A stretch of DNA of 5,911 bases, from contig DAOWDY010000036.1 in NCBI GenBank assembly GCA_030638785.1, forward strand, positions 1 through 5,911, read 5' to 3'. Below, piece by piece: positions 1 to 5,911 of the stretch (positions are counted from its first letter, which is position 1; the number at the start of each line of letters is the position of its first letter). The notes below the pieces were generated by a model, which searched no databases, was not told where the DNA came from, and worked only from the letters and a program-made list of their open reading frames with translations. The translations under genes and the position numbers were made by a program. Origin of the DNA: Candidatus Thorarchaeota archaeon. Lineage in GTDB: Archaea; Asgardarchaeota; Thorarchaeia; Thorarchaeales; Thorarchaeaceae.

Positions 1-19
1 TCCAAAGATTCATCACCTA

Positions 20-2689
20 TCATCGGTCTCTTCTTCGTGAAATCATACATCCAATTACTAAGACTGCGAGCACAATTCCAAGCATTATTGCGAGTGTGAT
101 GTAGTCAGACTCTCCATCCTCAGGGGTAGTTGTTGGTTCTGATGTCCCAGTTGTGGTAGTCCCCGTTGTAGTAGTAGTTGTAGTCGTAGTTGTAGTTGTA
201 GTCGTAGTGGTCGTAGTAGAAGCCTGAACGGTGAAGGAGTAATCAGGACTCGTTGCTGAATTCCCATTCGTGTCATTCGCATGGAATCTGAAAATAACAT
301 TAGTGCCGAAAGGTAGCATAGGTATGTCGGCTGAGTAGTATGAACCCATATCCGACATAGTAACGTTCGTCCATGCTGTTCCATTGTAGTACTCCATGAT
401 AACTGTACTAATATCAATCCAATCGGATGCTACAACATCGATTGTTGTAGGTGTTGAATTATCAGGAGTTGCTGGATTTGTGGTGGGGATGCCTATTTCT
501 GGGGGAACTGCGTCAATTGCTGGGTTAGCCAGCAGAACAGCTCCTAAGGTATCAAGCTTACCCCAACCCCATTCAGAATTAGGTGTGGATGAAGTGAATG
601 TATCACTTAGTGCGGTGGACTGTATCATTATAGCTACGTCTGAACCACATGAGGAATTCGCTTGGAGCATGAGAGCTGCAGTGCCTGCGACATGAGGCCC
701 AGAAGCACTTGTTCCACTAAAGAATTGGTAGGACCCAAATGATGCATTAAACGGAAATGCCCCATAATTGTTATACCAGTCTTCCCAGAGGGATGCATTG
801 GAGTAGATTGAGATGATATCATATCCACCTGGTGCAGTTACACCAAGTTTCAGAGTCCCATCAATTCTTGGCCCCCTGGATGAGAATCCCGCAAGGTCAT
901 GAAGGGTATCCGTACCTGTCCAAGCTGAATGAAGCAAATCACGGGTACGGTAGCTTCCAACACTCAATGCAGAATCTGCAGTCGAGGGCCACGTGATTTC
1001 ATAGTTATCTGAAATATCAGTCTTCCAGATACATCCCCCAGTCCAAGAACTTTGGTCATCAGAAATATAGGCATGGAACACAGTTTCTTGGGGGGCAGTC
1101 ACATTAATTGAATGCCATGGTGGACTAGGAGTTAAAGGCAAAGTACCAGTCAGTCGAATCGCAAGCATATTCGTTCCCCTAGATGATGATGCAATGAACG
1201 AATCAGCACGGACTGAGAAACCACCTCCAAAGACAACAGGCTCGAAGAACCAATTCCACATTCCTACACCGGGATGGAGGTAGATAGTGATTAGCGGACC
1301 GCCCATATTCATAATCACACTGAAGTTGCATGCTGCAAAATCAGTTGTGTTGACTGAGAGTACTGTGATGTAGACTTCTTCAATATCATAGTCTATAAAC
1401 TCTCCTTCAGTTGGAGGTCCTCCTACAGGCGGGATACTGAAATCTACTGTATAAGGTGTATCGACTGTCGCAGAAAAGAGAGCGTGTTTGTCTTTGCCTC
1501 CTAAGTTCCCACTAGGCGCAATTACAGGGATACCGTCTGCAACAATGGTATCAATCAGAGTTTCTGCTACTGAACTGCCATCTAGGAAATGATACGTCCA
1601 GGAACCAATCTCAATCAAGATGACATCTGCACCTTGATTGTATGCATAGGTAAGACCTTCTTCAATTGTTAGTGAAGTTGTAGTTGGTCCGAGTACCTTG
1701 ATCATCATGAGTTCTGCATCAGGTGCTGCACCCACATATTTCCTATAACCAACTTGGCCTCCCAAAAGAATTCCAGATACTGCAGTTCCATGTCCATCAG
1801 TATCTTCATGAGTGCTTGCTGTGAGATTCGTGTTCCGATCCCATACTTGGAGAGTTGATGCTACCTTCTCCACGATATACCGTGTCTTTGGTTTGTTCAG
1901 CATTATCAGATTCTCCCCTGTATTAAGGAGATCATCGTGATTTGTGTCGTTCACGACAAAGAATGGTTCTCCAATATTAGGTACTCCATTCAATGATACA
2001 TTATCTGCCCAAATCCATTCAGTAGATACATTGAACGTGCTGCTGCCATCGAAATCAAGATAGTATAGCGTTTCATTGGGGGTTCCAGTACTGCTACTAT
2101 CCAGATCTATGAAGTCACTTCCGTTTGTTGGTGCAAAATCGACTACACTATCAATCCATGAATAGGATGATCCGTTGGCAAACCATAAGTCAGGGTGCGT
2201 CCAATCAACGCCTGAATCAAGATCAGCAATGAGGATTCCTTCTCCAGTCACATTTCGTCCAAGATCATCAAGAGTCTGCCAGACAAGAGAAGCATTGATT
2301 TCTGGTATTGAAACATCTCTTGCCGCGTAGGAATGATCTGCCTTTGTTTGCGGACCAAGAAACTCTACCGGAATGAGATTGGATAATGACTCCAAAGCAT
2401 CCACGTTCCCTTGAATCAGATAGTAGGAACCAATCCTGCTTGCATCAGGAGAACCTAGGCTGAACGCAATCCCAATTTCGTCTAATATCCGAAGTTTGCT
2501 TTCATCAATCTCAAAATCAAAGCTTACAACCATTGGAATGGTGTCACCAAATTCCTGCTCTAACGCATTAAAATCAGGGAAGGGGTCTTTAGCAAGAATG
2601 CGGTCCTCTTTCACTAATTGAGGCGTTACAACTAGAAACACTGGAGTAATCAGTAGAAACACAAGAAGCACGCTTAGAATCTGTTTCAT
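20..2689 (-). CDS. Cell-surface subtilisin-family (S8) serine protease with Thr-rich stalk and C-terminal membrane anchor
   Basis: A secreted endopeptidase, predicted to degrade proteins outside the cell while tethered to the membrane. Numbering is from the ATG at 2689 (889 aa). Residues 1-22 form a signal peptide (MKQ, then a long hydrophobic run). About 29-125 look like an S8 propeptide. The catalytic residues are all visible: Asp158 in DSGVD, His300 in DGHGT, oxyanion Asn395 in APSGN and Ser661 in GTSASGPHVAG. The Asp-His spacing (142) and Asn-Ser spacing (266) are far longer than in simple subtilisins, so the fold carries large insertions; the second is beta-rich and may be a jelly-roll. 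An EF-hand-like loop lies at 248-259. A beta-sandwich-like domain (about 730-822) precedes 18 consecutive Thr (825-842), a membrane helix (863-883) and a terminal RRRDR. Nineteen N-x-S/T sequons suggest a glycosylated exterior. The start is chosen because AGGAGAG lies 6 nt upstream; an in-frame ATG at 2725 would add 12 residues. The family call is firm; the substrate is unknown. Confidence 0.95.
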   Translation of the reverse strand: MKQILSVLLVFLLITPVFLVVTPQLVKEDRILAKDPFPDFNALEQEFGDTIPMVVSFDFEIDESKLRILDEIGIAFSLGSPDASRIGSYYLIQGNVDALESLSNLIPVEFLGPQTKADHSYAARDVSIPEINASLVWQTLDDLGRNVTGEGILIADLDSGVDWTHPDLWFANGSSYSWIDSVVDFAPTNGSDFIDLDSSSTGTPNETLYYLDFDGSSTFNVSTEWIWADNVSLNGVPNIGEPFFVVNDTNHDDLLNTGENLIMLNKPKTRYIVEKVASTLQVWDRNTNLTASTHEDTDGHGTAVSGILLGGQVGYRKYVGAAPDAELMMIKVLGPTTTSLTIEEGLTYAYNQGADVILIEIGSWTYHFLDGSSVAETLIDTIVADGIPVIAPSGNLGGKDKHALFSATVDTPYTVDFSIPPVGGPPTEGEFIDYDIEEVYITVLSVNTTDFAACNFSVIMNMGGPLITIYLHPGVGMWNWFFEPVVFGGGFSVRADSFIASSSRGTNMLAIRLTGTLPLTPSPPWHSINVTAPQETVFHAYISDDQSSWTGGCIWKTDISDNYEITWPSTADSALSVGSYRTRDLLHSAWTGTDTLHDLAGFSSRGPRIDGTLKLGVTAPGGYDIISIYSNASLWEDWYNNYGAFPFNASFGSYQFFSGTSASGPHVAGTAALMLQANSSCGSDVAIMIQSTALSDTFTSSTPNSEWGWGKLDTLGAVLLANPAIDAVPPEIGIPTTNPATPDNSTPTTIDVVASDWIDISTVIMEYYNGTAWTNVTMSDMGSYYSADIPMLPFGTNVIFRFHANDTNGNSATSPDYSFTVQASTTTTTTTTTTTTTTTTTTGTTTTGTSEPTTTPEDGESDYITLAIMLGIVLAVLVIGCMISRRRDR
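164..217 (-). repeat. Coding microsatellite (ACT-ACN) encoding 18 consecutive threonines
   Basis: Read on the coding (minus) strand this is 18 uninterrupted ACN codons, mostly alternating ACT with ACA, ACG or ACC. It continues as further Thr-rich sequence broken by Gly, Ser, Glu and Pro down to about position 120. It encodes the mucin-like stalk between the last beta domain and the membrane anchor of the protease. Thr-rich stalks before a C-terminal helix are common in archaeal surface proteins and are probably O-glycosylated (inference). The near-hexanucleotide periodicity makes replication slippage in multiples of 3 or 6 bases plausible. Confidence 0.9.
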
Positions 2690-2695
2690 CACAAT

Positions 2696-2702
2696 CTCTC
2701 CT
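2696..2702 (-). promoter_or_regulatory. Ribosome binding site deciding the S8 protease start
   Basis: The coding strand reads AGGAGAG, then six bases (ATTGTG), then ATG at 2689. This is a strong Shine-Dalgarno match at standard spacing. It favours the ATG at 2689 over the in-frame ATGs at 2725 and 2710, neither of which has a comparable upstream site. It also gives a signal peptide beginning MKQ, with a positive charge before the hydrophobic core. Confidence 0.75.
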
Positions 2703-2750
2703 AATTGCATTGGCGGCCCTGACATTATTGAATCAAGTCAACCTAACTAG

Positions 2751-2760
2751 AATATATTCT
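2751..2760 (-). promoter_or_regulatory. Candidate archaeal TATA box for the S8 protease
   Basis: The coding strand reads AGAATATATT, preceded by CGA, in the short gap between the CLC stop and the protease. TATATT at 2756-2751 predicts transcription starting near 2728, leaving a leader of roughly 40 nt that contains the Shine-Dalgarno site. This suggests the protease has its own promoter rather than depending only on read-through from the CLC gene. The box sits inside a perfect 12-bp palindrome (2749-2760). The assignment rests on sequence and spacing only. Confidence 0.5.
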
Positions 2761-2776
2761 TCGAAAGTTGATTAAG

Positions 2777-4219
2777 TTAACTACTCTCAGAAGTGTCGTC
2801 TGAATCGACAGCTAAATCCTCGTCCATTGTATTCTTGGGATCAGATGGATTCCCATCTAACCCATCAAGGGTTAATCGATGTTCTGGGTCAGGTTTCTCC
2901 TCAGCTAGCTTGTAGTAATCTTCGTCTTCATCATCTCTACTGACCTTCTGTCCTTCATAGAGAGAAGTCCCTCCACTTACAAGATACGCAACTGAGATGC
3001 ACAGTGCCAAGGGAATAATCAGGTCAAAAGAATGACTCATCTCAAGCATCATTATGGTTGTTGCAACAGGAGTGTTTGTTGTTGCTGCAAGTACTGAACC
3101 CATCCCTAAGACTATGAATGCCCCAACCGCATCAGGATAGAACATCTCTCCAAAGATTGCACCAAGCATGGCTCCGACAAAGAGAGAGGATGCTAGAACT
3201 CCACCAGACACTCTTCCTGCTACTACAAATGATGAGGCAAACAGCTTGCCAATAAGAAGCATGAACAGAATGGTAATTGGGACTGTAGAGTTTGCAAGGC
3301 TATTGATCACCTCGTAACCCATTCCAGCAATAGTGAGAGAGGGATCAACTGCAATGCCTGTTATGAATATCGCAATACAGGCTAACGCAGATCCAGCTAT
3401 AGGATCAAACCAATTTGGTAGCTTCAGGGTGAAAAAATTCCGTATTACCATCAGTACAACTGCGAACAGAATAGAGGTGCCACCAGCTATTGCACCAAGA
3501 ACGATAAGCAAGGGAAGAACTTCAAGAGTCAATGTAAATCCAGCACCAAATTGAAGGATTGGATCAATCCCCATCACACTTGCGTAAACGATGTATGAAG
3601 TTAATGCGGCTATCACTGTAGGTATAAAATAACCTAGTCGAGCGTCTCTTCTATATGGAGCCTCTGTAGCAAAGAGAGCCCCTCCTAATGGTGCCTTGTA
3701 AATTCCTGCAGTAGCAGCGGCAGAACCCATCATTAAGAAGACTCGTAGGTGGGAGTCCTCATGGAAACCTAAGCGCCGACCAATGGAAGTCCCGATCGAT
3801 GCACCAATCAAAACTGCAGGTCCTTCTCGTCCTACAGGGTTTCCTGAACCTATTGAGATCGAAGTTGTTAGTAATTTCGTGAATGCTGTACCTCTATCTA
3901 GACTGTAGGGTTCATGAGTCATCTCTATTGCAGTTGAAATTCCACTCCCCTGAACCTCTCTCCGCCCTATGTAAATCATAAATCCGGAGAAGATGCCACC
4001 GAGGATGGGAGCAACATATAGAGGAAGTGTAGATAGTGCATTTGTAAAACCAATAATCAGCCATTGGAAAAGAACCATTGCCAGCCCTGCTACAATGCCA
4101 ATGATGATGGCAATTGGAACATAGAGTCGATAGAATGATTTGAAATGATTAAAGTGAAAGATATCCCGTAGAGCGGTTACTTTCTCGCCATTGTTTTCAT
4201 CAGATTCTACTGCTGACAA
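2777..4219 (-). CDS. CLC-family chloride channel or Cl-/H+ antiporter
   Basis: A 480-residue polytopic membrane protein expected to move chloride or a similar anion across the cytoplasmic membrane, working as a dimer with one pore per subunit (family knowledge). The hydrophobic core spans about residues 33-420. Family signatures are present: GSGIS at 91-95 (usual form GSGIP), GREGP at 130-134 with the gating glutamate Glu132, AGIYKAPLGG at 171-180, SGGVLASSLFVGAMLG at 338-353, and SLY ending at Tyr421, which aligns with the anion-coordinating Tyr445 of E. coli ClC-ec1. Ser92 matches ClC-ec1 Ser107. The position of its internal proton glutamate (Glu203) appears to be Ala187, next to a conserved Glu186. 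There are no C-terminal CBS domains; instead a polar, strongly acidic tail of about 55 residues (427-480). Translation starts at TTG, supported by AAGGAG 9 nt upstream and an in-frame TGA two codons before. Family membership is firm; channel versus exchanger is not settled. Confidence 0.95.
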   Translation of the reverse strand: MSAVESDENNGEKVTALRDIFHFNHFKSFYRLYVPIAIIIGIVAGLAMVLFQWLIIGFTNALSTLPLYVAPILGGIFSGFMIYIGRREVQGSGISTAIEMTHEPYSLDRGTAFTKLLTTSISIGSGNPVGREGPAVLIGASIGTSIGRRLGFHEDSHLRVFLMMGSAAATAGIYKAPLGGALFATEAPYRRDARLGYFIPTVIAALTSYIVYASVMGIDPILQFGAGFTLTLEVLPLLIVLGAIAGGTSILFAVVLMVIRNFFTLKLPNWFDPIAGSALACIAIFITGIAVDPSLTIAGMGYEVINSLANSTVPITILFMLLIGKLFASSFVVAGRVSGGVLASSLFVGAMLGAIFGEMFYPDAVGAFIVLGMGSVLAATTNTPVATTIMMLEMSHSFDLIIPLALCISVAYLVSGGTSLYEGQKVSRDDEDEDYYKLAEEKPDPEHRLTLDGLDGNPSDPKNTMDEDLAVDSDDTSESS

Positions 4220-4228
4220 GGGTCAGAG

Positions 4229-4234
4229 CTCCTT
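4229..4234 (-). promoter_or_regulatory. Ribosome binding site supporting a TTG start for the CLC gene
   Basis: The coding strand carries AAGGAG followed by nine bases and then TTG at 4219-4217. An in-frame TGA sits just upstream (4225-4223), so no longer start is possible, and the next in-frame Met lies inside the first membrane segment. The site therefore decides the unusual TTG start. Confidence 0.75.
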
Positions 4235-4253
4235 CTACATGTCAATCTTCCCT

Positions 4254-4261
4254 TGATAAAA
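4254..4261 (-). promoter_or_regulatory. Candidate TATA box for the CLC gene
   Basis: The coding strand reads TTTTATCA, preceded by the purine-rich AAAGGG, which could serve as a BRE for transcription factor B. Normal archaeal spacing would put the transcript start near 4233-4236, giving a very short leader that begins at or just before the Shine-Dalgarno site. The core TTTATCA is mirrored on the other strand at 4293-4299. Spacing and sequence are the only support. Confidence 0.4.
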
Positions 4262-4292
4262 CCCTTTGGCGTAGGTGGCTCACTACATCACA

Positions 4293-4300
4293 TTTATCAT
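4293..4300 (+). promoter_or_regulatory. Candidate TATA box for the winged-helix gene
   Basis: TTTATCAT begins 27 nt before the GTG at 4320, the spacing expected if transcription starts at or within a few bases of that codon, giving a leaderless mRNA. There is no Shine-Dalgarno sequence before the GTG at 4320 or before the GTG at 4275. This box is the main argument for the shorter protein, because it would lie inside the coding region of the longer one. Confidence 0.45.
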
Positions 4301-4319
4301 ATCTCAGGATATTCAGAAA

Positions 4320-4805
4320 GTGGCGACAACATTGACTCCGAAACCTGCGGCAGATGCCAAAACAGAAGATAAACCTGAACTCACACTTGATGAGGTTCAG
4401 GACAGGTTAGAGGAGATATCAAGGAGAATTCAGAGAGTCGAAACCCTGATTGAGAGAATTGGACCCGGAATCGAAGAGGTCAGTGAATCTGCCAAGGTAA
4501 TCCGTGAGGGTTTCGAGTTCTACGATGGCATGGTCAAGCTCATGTCAAAATTCACCAAAGCAGAGAGACTCGAGTCAAGGTTTGGCGACCTCAAGAAGGA
4601 CCAGATCTCTTGGCTCATCGTAAAGATCCTCGATGGCTCTCAACCACTCAACATAAGCCAGATCACTGCTTCCATTAGAGCAGAGAGAGGAACAGCTTCA
4701 AGAAGAATTGTTAGAGAGAGGGTCAACTCCCTACATCAGCGGGGAATCCTCGTGGTCATTGAGGACGATGATGAACGCGCTCGGTTCTTTACACTTGCCA
4801 AATAG
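4320..4805 (+). CDS. Coiled-coil and winged-helix protein, probable transcription regulator
   Basis: A 161-residue soluble protein, numbered from the GTG at 4320. Residues 1-22 are a low-complexity Ala/Thr/Lys/Pro leader. Residues 23-62 form a charged amphipathic helix typical of a dimerising coiled coil, broken by a GPG at 48-50. About 93-160 fit a winged helix-turn-helix: helix 1 (DQISWLIVKILDG), helix 2 (NISQITASIRAE), recognition-type helix 3 rich in Arg (SRRIVRERVNSLHQRG), then a beta wing (ILVVIEDDDERARFFTLA). It is therefore probably a DNA-binding regulator, but I do not recognise a named family. An alternative GTG at 4275 would add 15 residues; these are hydrophobic, unlike the rest, and overlap the candidate TATA box, so I prefer 4320. 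It is divergent from the CLC gene across a short shared promoter region, so control of that gene or of itself is a reasonable guess without direct evidence. Confidence 0.75.
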   Translation: MATTLTPKPAADAKTEDKPELTLDEVQDRLEEISRRIQRVETLIERIGPGIEEVSESAKVIREGFEFYDGMVKLMSKFTKAERLESRFGDLKKDQISWLIVKILDGSQPLNISQITASIRAERGTASRRIVRERVNSLHQRGILVVIEDDDERARFFTLAK

Positions 4806-4854
4806 GAAACAATCTCAGCTTTGCCTTCTCTGTATAACTAGAATCTGTAGCTCA

Positions 4855-4862
4855 TTTTTATA
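4855..4862 (+). promoter_or_regulatory. Candidate TATA box for the M20 peptidase gene
   Basis: TTTTTATA lies 41 nt before the ATG at 4896, predicting a transcript start near 4882-4886 and a leader of only about 10-14 nt. No Shine-Dalgarno sequence precedes the ATG, which agrees with leaderless or near-leaderless translation. The run of five T may also help end the upstream transcript. A weaker alternative is TATAAC at 4833-4838, which would give a leader of about 35 nt. Confidence 0.45.
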
Positions 4863-4895
4863 GTTGGATAGAAACGCTCAATATGGCGAACGCCT

Positions 4896-5911
4896 ATGCT
4901 GGACGAAGCAAAAGATCTACTGATTAAGATGATTCAGAACAAGTGCATCAATCCACCCGGGGGAGAGATGAGGAATATCAGAGTTATCAGTAAATATCTT
5001 GAATCATATGGAATAGCCCATGAAATTTTTGAATCCGCTCCTGAGAGAGGAAATCTATTTGCTGAAATAACGGGTTCGAGTAATGGTCCAAGTCTTATGT
5101 TTGGACCCTCTCATGTGGATGTGGTACCTGTAGAAGACGAAAGTACTTGGACCGTATCCCCCTTTGAAGGCATTGAGAAAGACGATTGCATCTGGGGCAG
5201 AGGGTCTCTGGATATGTTGTACTTTGTTGCTTGTCAATCGGTAGTCTTTGCTCGTCTACATAAAGAGGGTTTCAAACCAAATGGTACTCTGAAGCTTCTG
5301 ATCGTAGCTGATGAGGAGGCAGCTGGAACATATGGTGCGAAATGGATGATCGAAAACCATCCGGAGAAAGTGAGGGTTGACTATCTGATTACTGAACAGG
5401 GAGGAGAGCCTCTTGGAGATAATCGAATAGCGTTCTGGTACGGAGAGAAAGGAATGGCCTGGACACAACTGCGATTCAAGGGAGAAGAGCGGCATGGAAG
5501 TACTCCTTTCAAAAGTAACAATGCAGTTGTCAAAATGGCAGATGCTACCAAAAGGTTAGCTGAATATCAACCACCGCGCAATACTGAATTCATCAAACCA
5601 CTTCTGCAAAATCTGGATGTCAAAGGATTGGTAAGGAAACTTGCAAGCAATACATCAACCCTACCCAAAGTATTGGATTCGTTAAGTAAGGACAACATGG
5701 CGATGGCAAGATACCTACATGCCCTGTCACAGATGACGATTTCTCCAAATCTAGCAAAAGGGGGAACAAAGGTCAATGTCGTTCCCGGCGAAGCTGTTCT
5801 GTACGTGGACATACGTCTACTACCAGGTCAAGACGAAGTCTATGTCCACGAGCAGATTCGGAAAGCATTAGGAAATCTTGGGGATGAGACAACAATCGAG
5901 AGAATTCCAGA
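4896..5911 (+). CDS. M20-family zinc metallopeptidase/deacylase (ArgE/DapE/ACY1 group), cut off by the window end
   Basis: A cytoplasmic two-metal amidohydrolase that would cleave a dipeptide, terminal residue or N-acyl amino acid. The 338 visible residues cover most of the usual 400-450; the C-terminal part with the last metal-binding His is outside the window. Motifs in order: NPPGGE (19-24); SHVDVVP with metal ligand His73 and Asp75; WTVSPFEG (85-92); WGRGSLDM with bridging Asp106; ADEE with probable catalytic base Glu140 and ligand Glu141; ITE with ligand Glu167; GEKG (183-186) and HGSTP (200-204), where the lid domain begins and His200 would help bind substrate; KVNVVP (292-297) and DIRLLPG (305-311). 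The ATG at 4896 is the first start after an in-frame TAG at 4869, and the N-terminus matches the family. Two positions depart from common motifs: Pro71 for Gly before the His, and Leu108 where Lys often follows DM. There is no signal peptide. The exact substrate cannot be read from sequence. Confidence 0.93.
   Translation, partial: MLDEAKDLLIKMIQNKCINPPGGEMRNIRVISKYLESYGIAHEIFESAPERGNLFAEITGSSNGPSLMFGPSHVDVVPVEDESTWTVSPFEGIEKDDCIWGRGSLDMLYFVACQSVVFARLHKEGFKPNGTLKLLIVADEEAAGTYGAKWMIENHPEKVRVDYLITEQGGEPLGDNRIAFWYGEKGMAWTQLRFKGEERHGSTPFKSNNAVVKMADATKRLAEYQPPRNTEFIKPLLQNLDVKGLVRKLASNTSTLPKVLDSLSKDNMAMARYLHALSQMTISPNLAKGGTKVNVVPGEAVLYVDIRLLPGQDEVYVHEQIRKALGNLGDETTIERIP

Noticed and set aside
120..217. 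Possible CRISPR or tandem-repeat array.
   Set aside because: The repeat unit is 3-6 bases with no unique spacers and stays in frame as threonine codons; it is a coding low-complexity tract.
85..417. A 110-codon minus-strand frame rich in Leu, Gln and Arg.
   Set aside because: It lies out of frame across the Thr-repeat and beta domain of the S8 protease; its composition is simply the repeat read in another frame.
396..828. Open frames on the plus strand (396-695) and minus strand (634-828) inside the protease.
   Set aside because: They overlap the catalytic Ser region of a well-supported protease, show no family motifs and have no ribosome binding site I can support.
3333..3554. A 73-codon plus-strand frame within the CLC gene.
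   Set aside because: It is antisense to conserved membrane segments and shows no recognisable domain.
20..4219. CLC channel and S8 protease as one functional operon.
   Set aside because: They share a strand, but the 87-bp gap holds a plausible separate promoter and the two functions have no known link.
4235..4240. ATG-TAG start-stop pair on the minus strand just before the CLC Shine-Dalgarno site.
   Set aside because: The predicted transcript start lies at or downstream of it, so it is probably not transcribed; six bases of this kind are easily due to chance.
4806..4895. Possible small RNA, tRNA or hairpin terminator between the regulator and the M20 gene.
   Set aside because: I found no tRNA-like arms or stable inverted repeat; only TATA-like sequences and a short T-run can be supported.
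5055..5812. Three minus-strand frames (5055-5237, 5256-5495, 5567-5812) in the right part of the window.
   Set aside because: They are antisense to the M20 gene, whose motifs run unbroken through the same bases on the plus strand.

Overview
The window looks like a piece of an archaeal chromosome, most plausibly an Asgard archaeon of the Thorarchaeota type. That placement is inference from style, not from a marker gene. The supporting signs are: AT-rich TATA-like boxes about 27-40 nt ahead of the start codons; a mix of leaderless-looking starts (GTG at 4320, ATG at 4896) and Shine-Dalgarno-led starts (2689, 4219); a secreted protease with many N-glycosylation sequons, a poly-threonine stalk and a C-terminal membrane anchor followed by Arg residues; and moderate GC content. 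There is no rRNA, tRNA, CRISPR array, insertion sequence or other sign of a mobile region.

Layout: two minus-strand genes occupy the left 70%. Downstream (20-2689) is a large cell-surface subtilisin-family (S8) protease with an intact Asp/His/Asn/Ser active site, long insertions within the catalytic domain and an EF-hand-like calcium loop. Upstream of it (2777-4219) is a CLC-family chloride channel or transporter. An approximately 100-bp divergent promoter region (4220-4319) separates this from a small coiled-coil plus winged-helix protein on the plus strand (4320-4805), probably a transcription regulator. Last comes an M20-family metallopeptidase/deacylase (4896 to the window end), whose C-terminus lies outside the window.

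How they may work together: the regulator is divergent from the CLC gene and could control it, but nothing shows this directly. The extracellular protease and the cytoplasmic M20 hydrolase both fit a peptide-degrading heterotroph, yet they are transcribed in opposite directions and are not an operon. I see no convincing undescribed multi-gene system. The points worth a second look are local: the inserted protease architecture and its coding repeat, the CLC residue pattern, the mirrored promoter heptamers, start-codon choices and two altered motif positions in the M20 enzyme.
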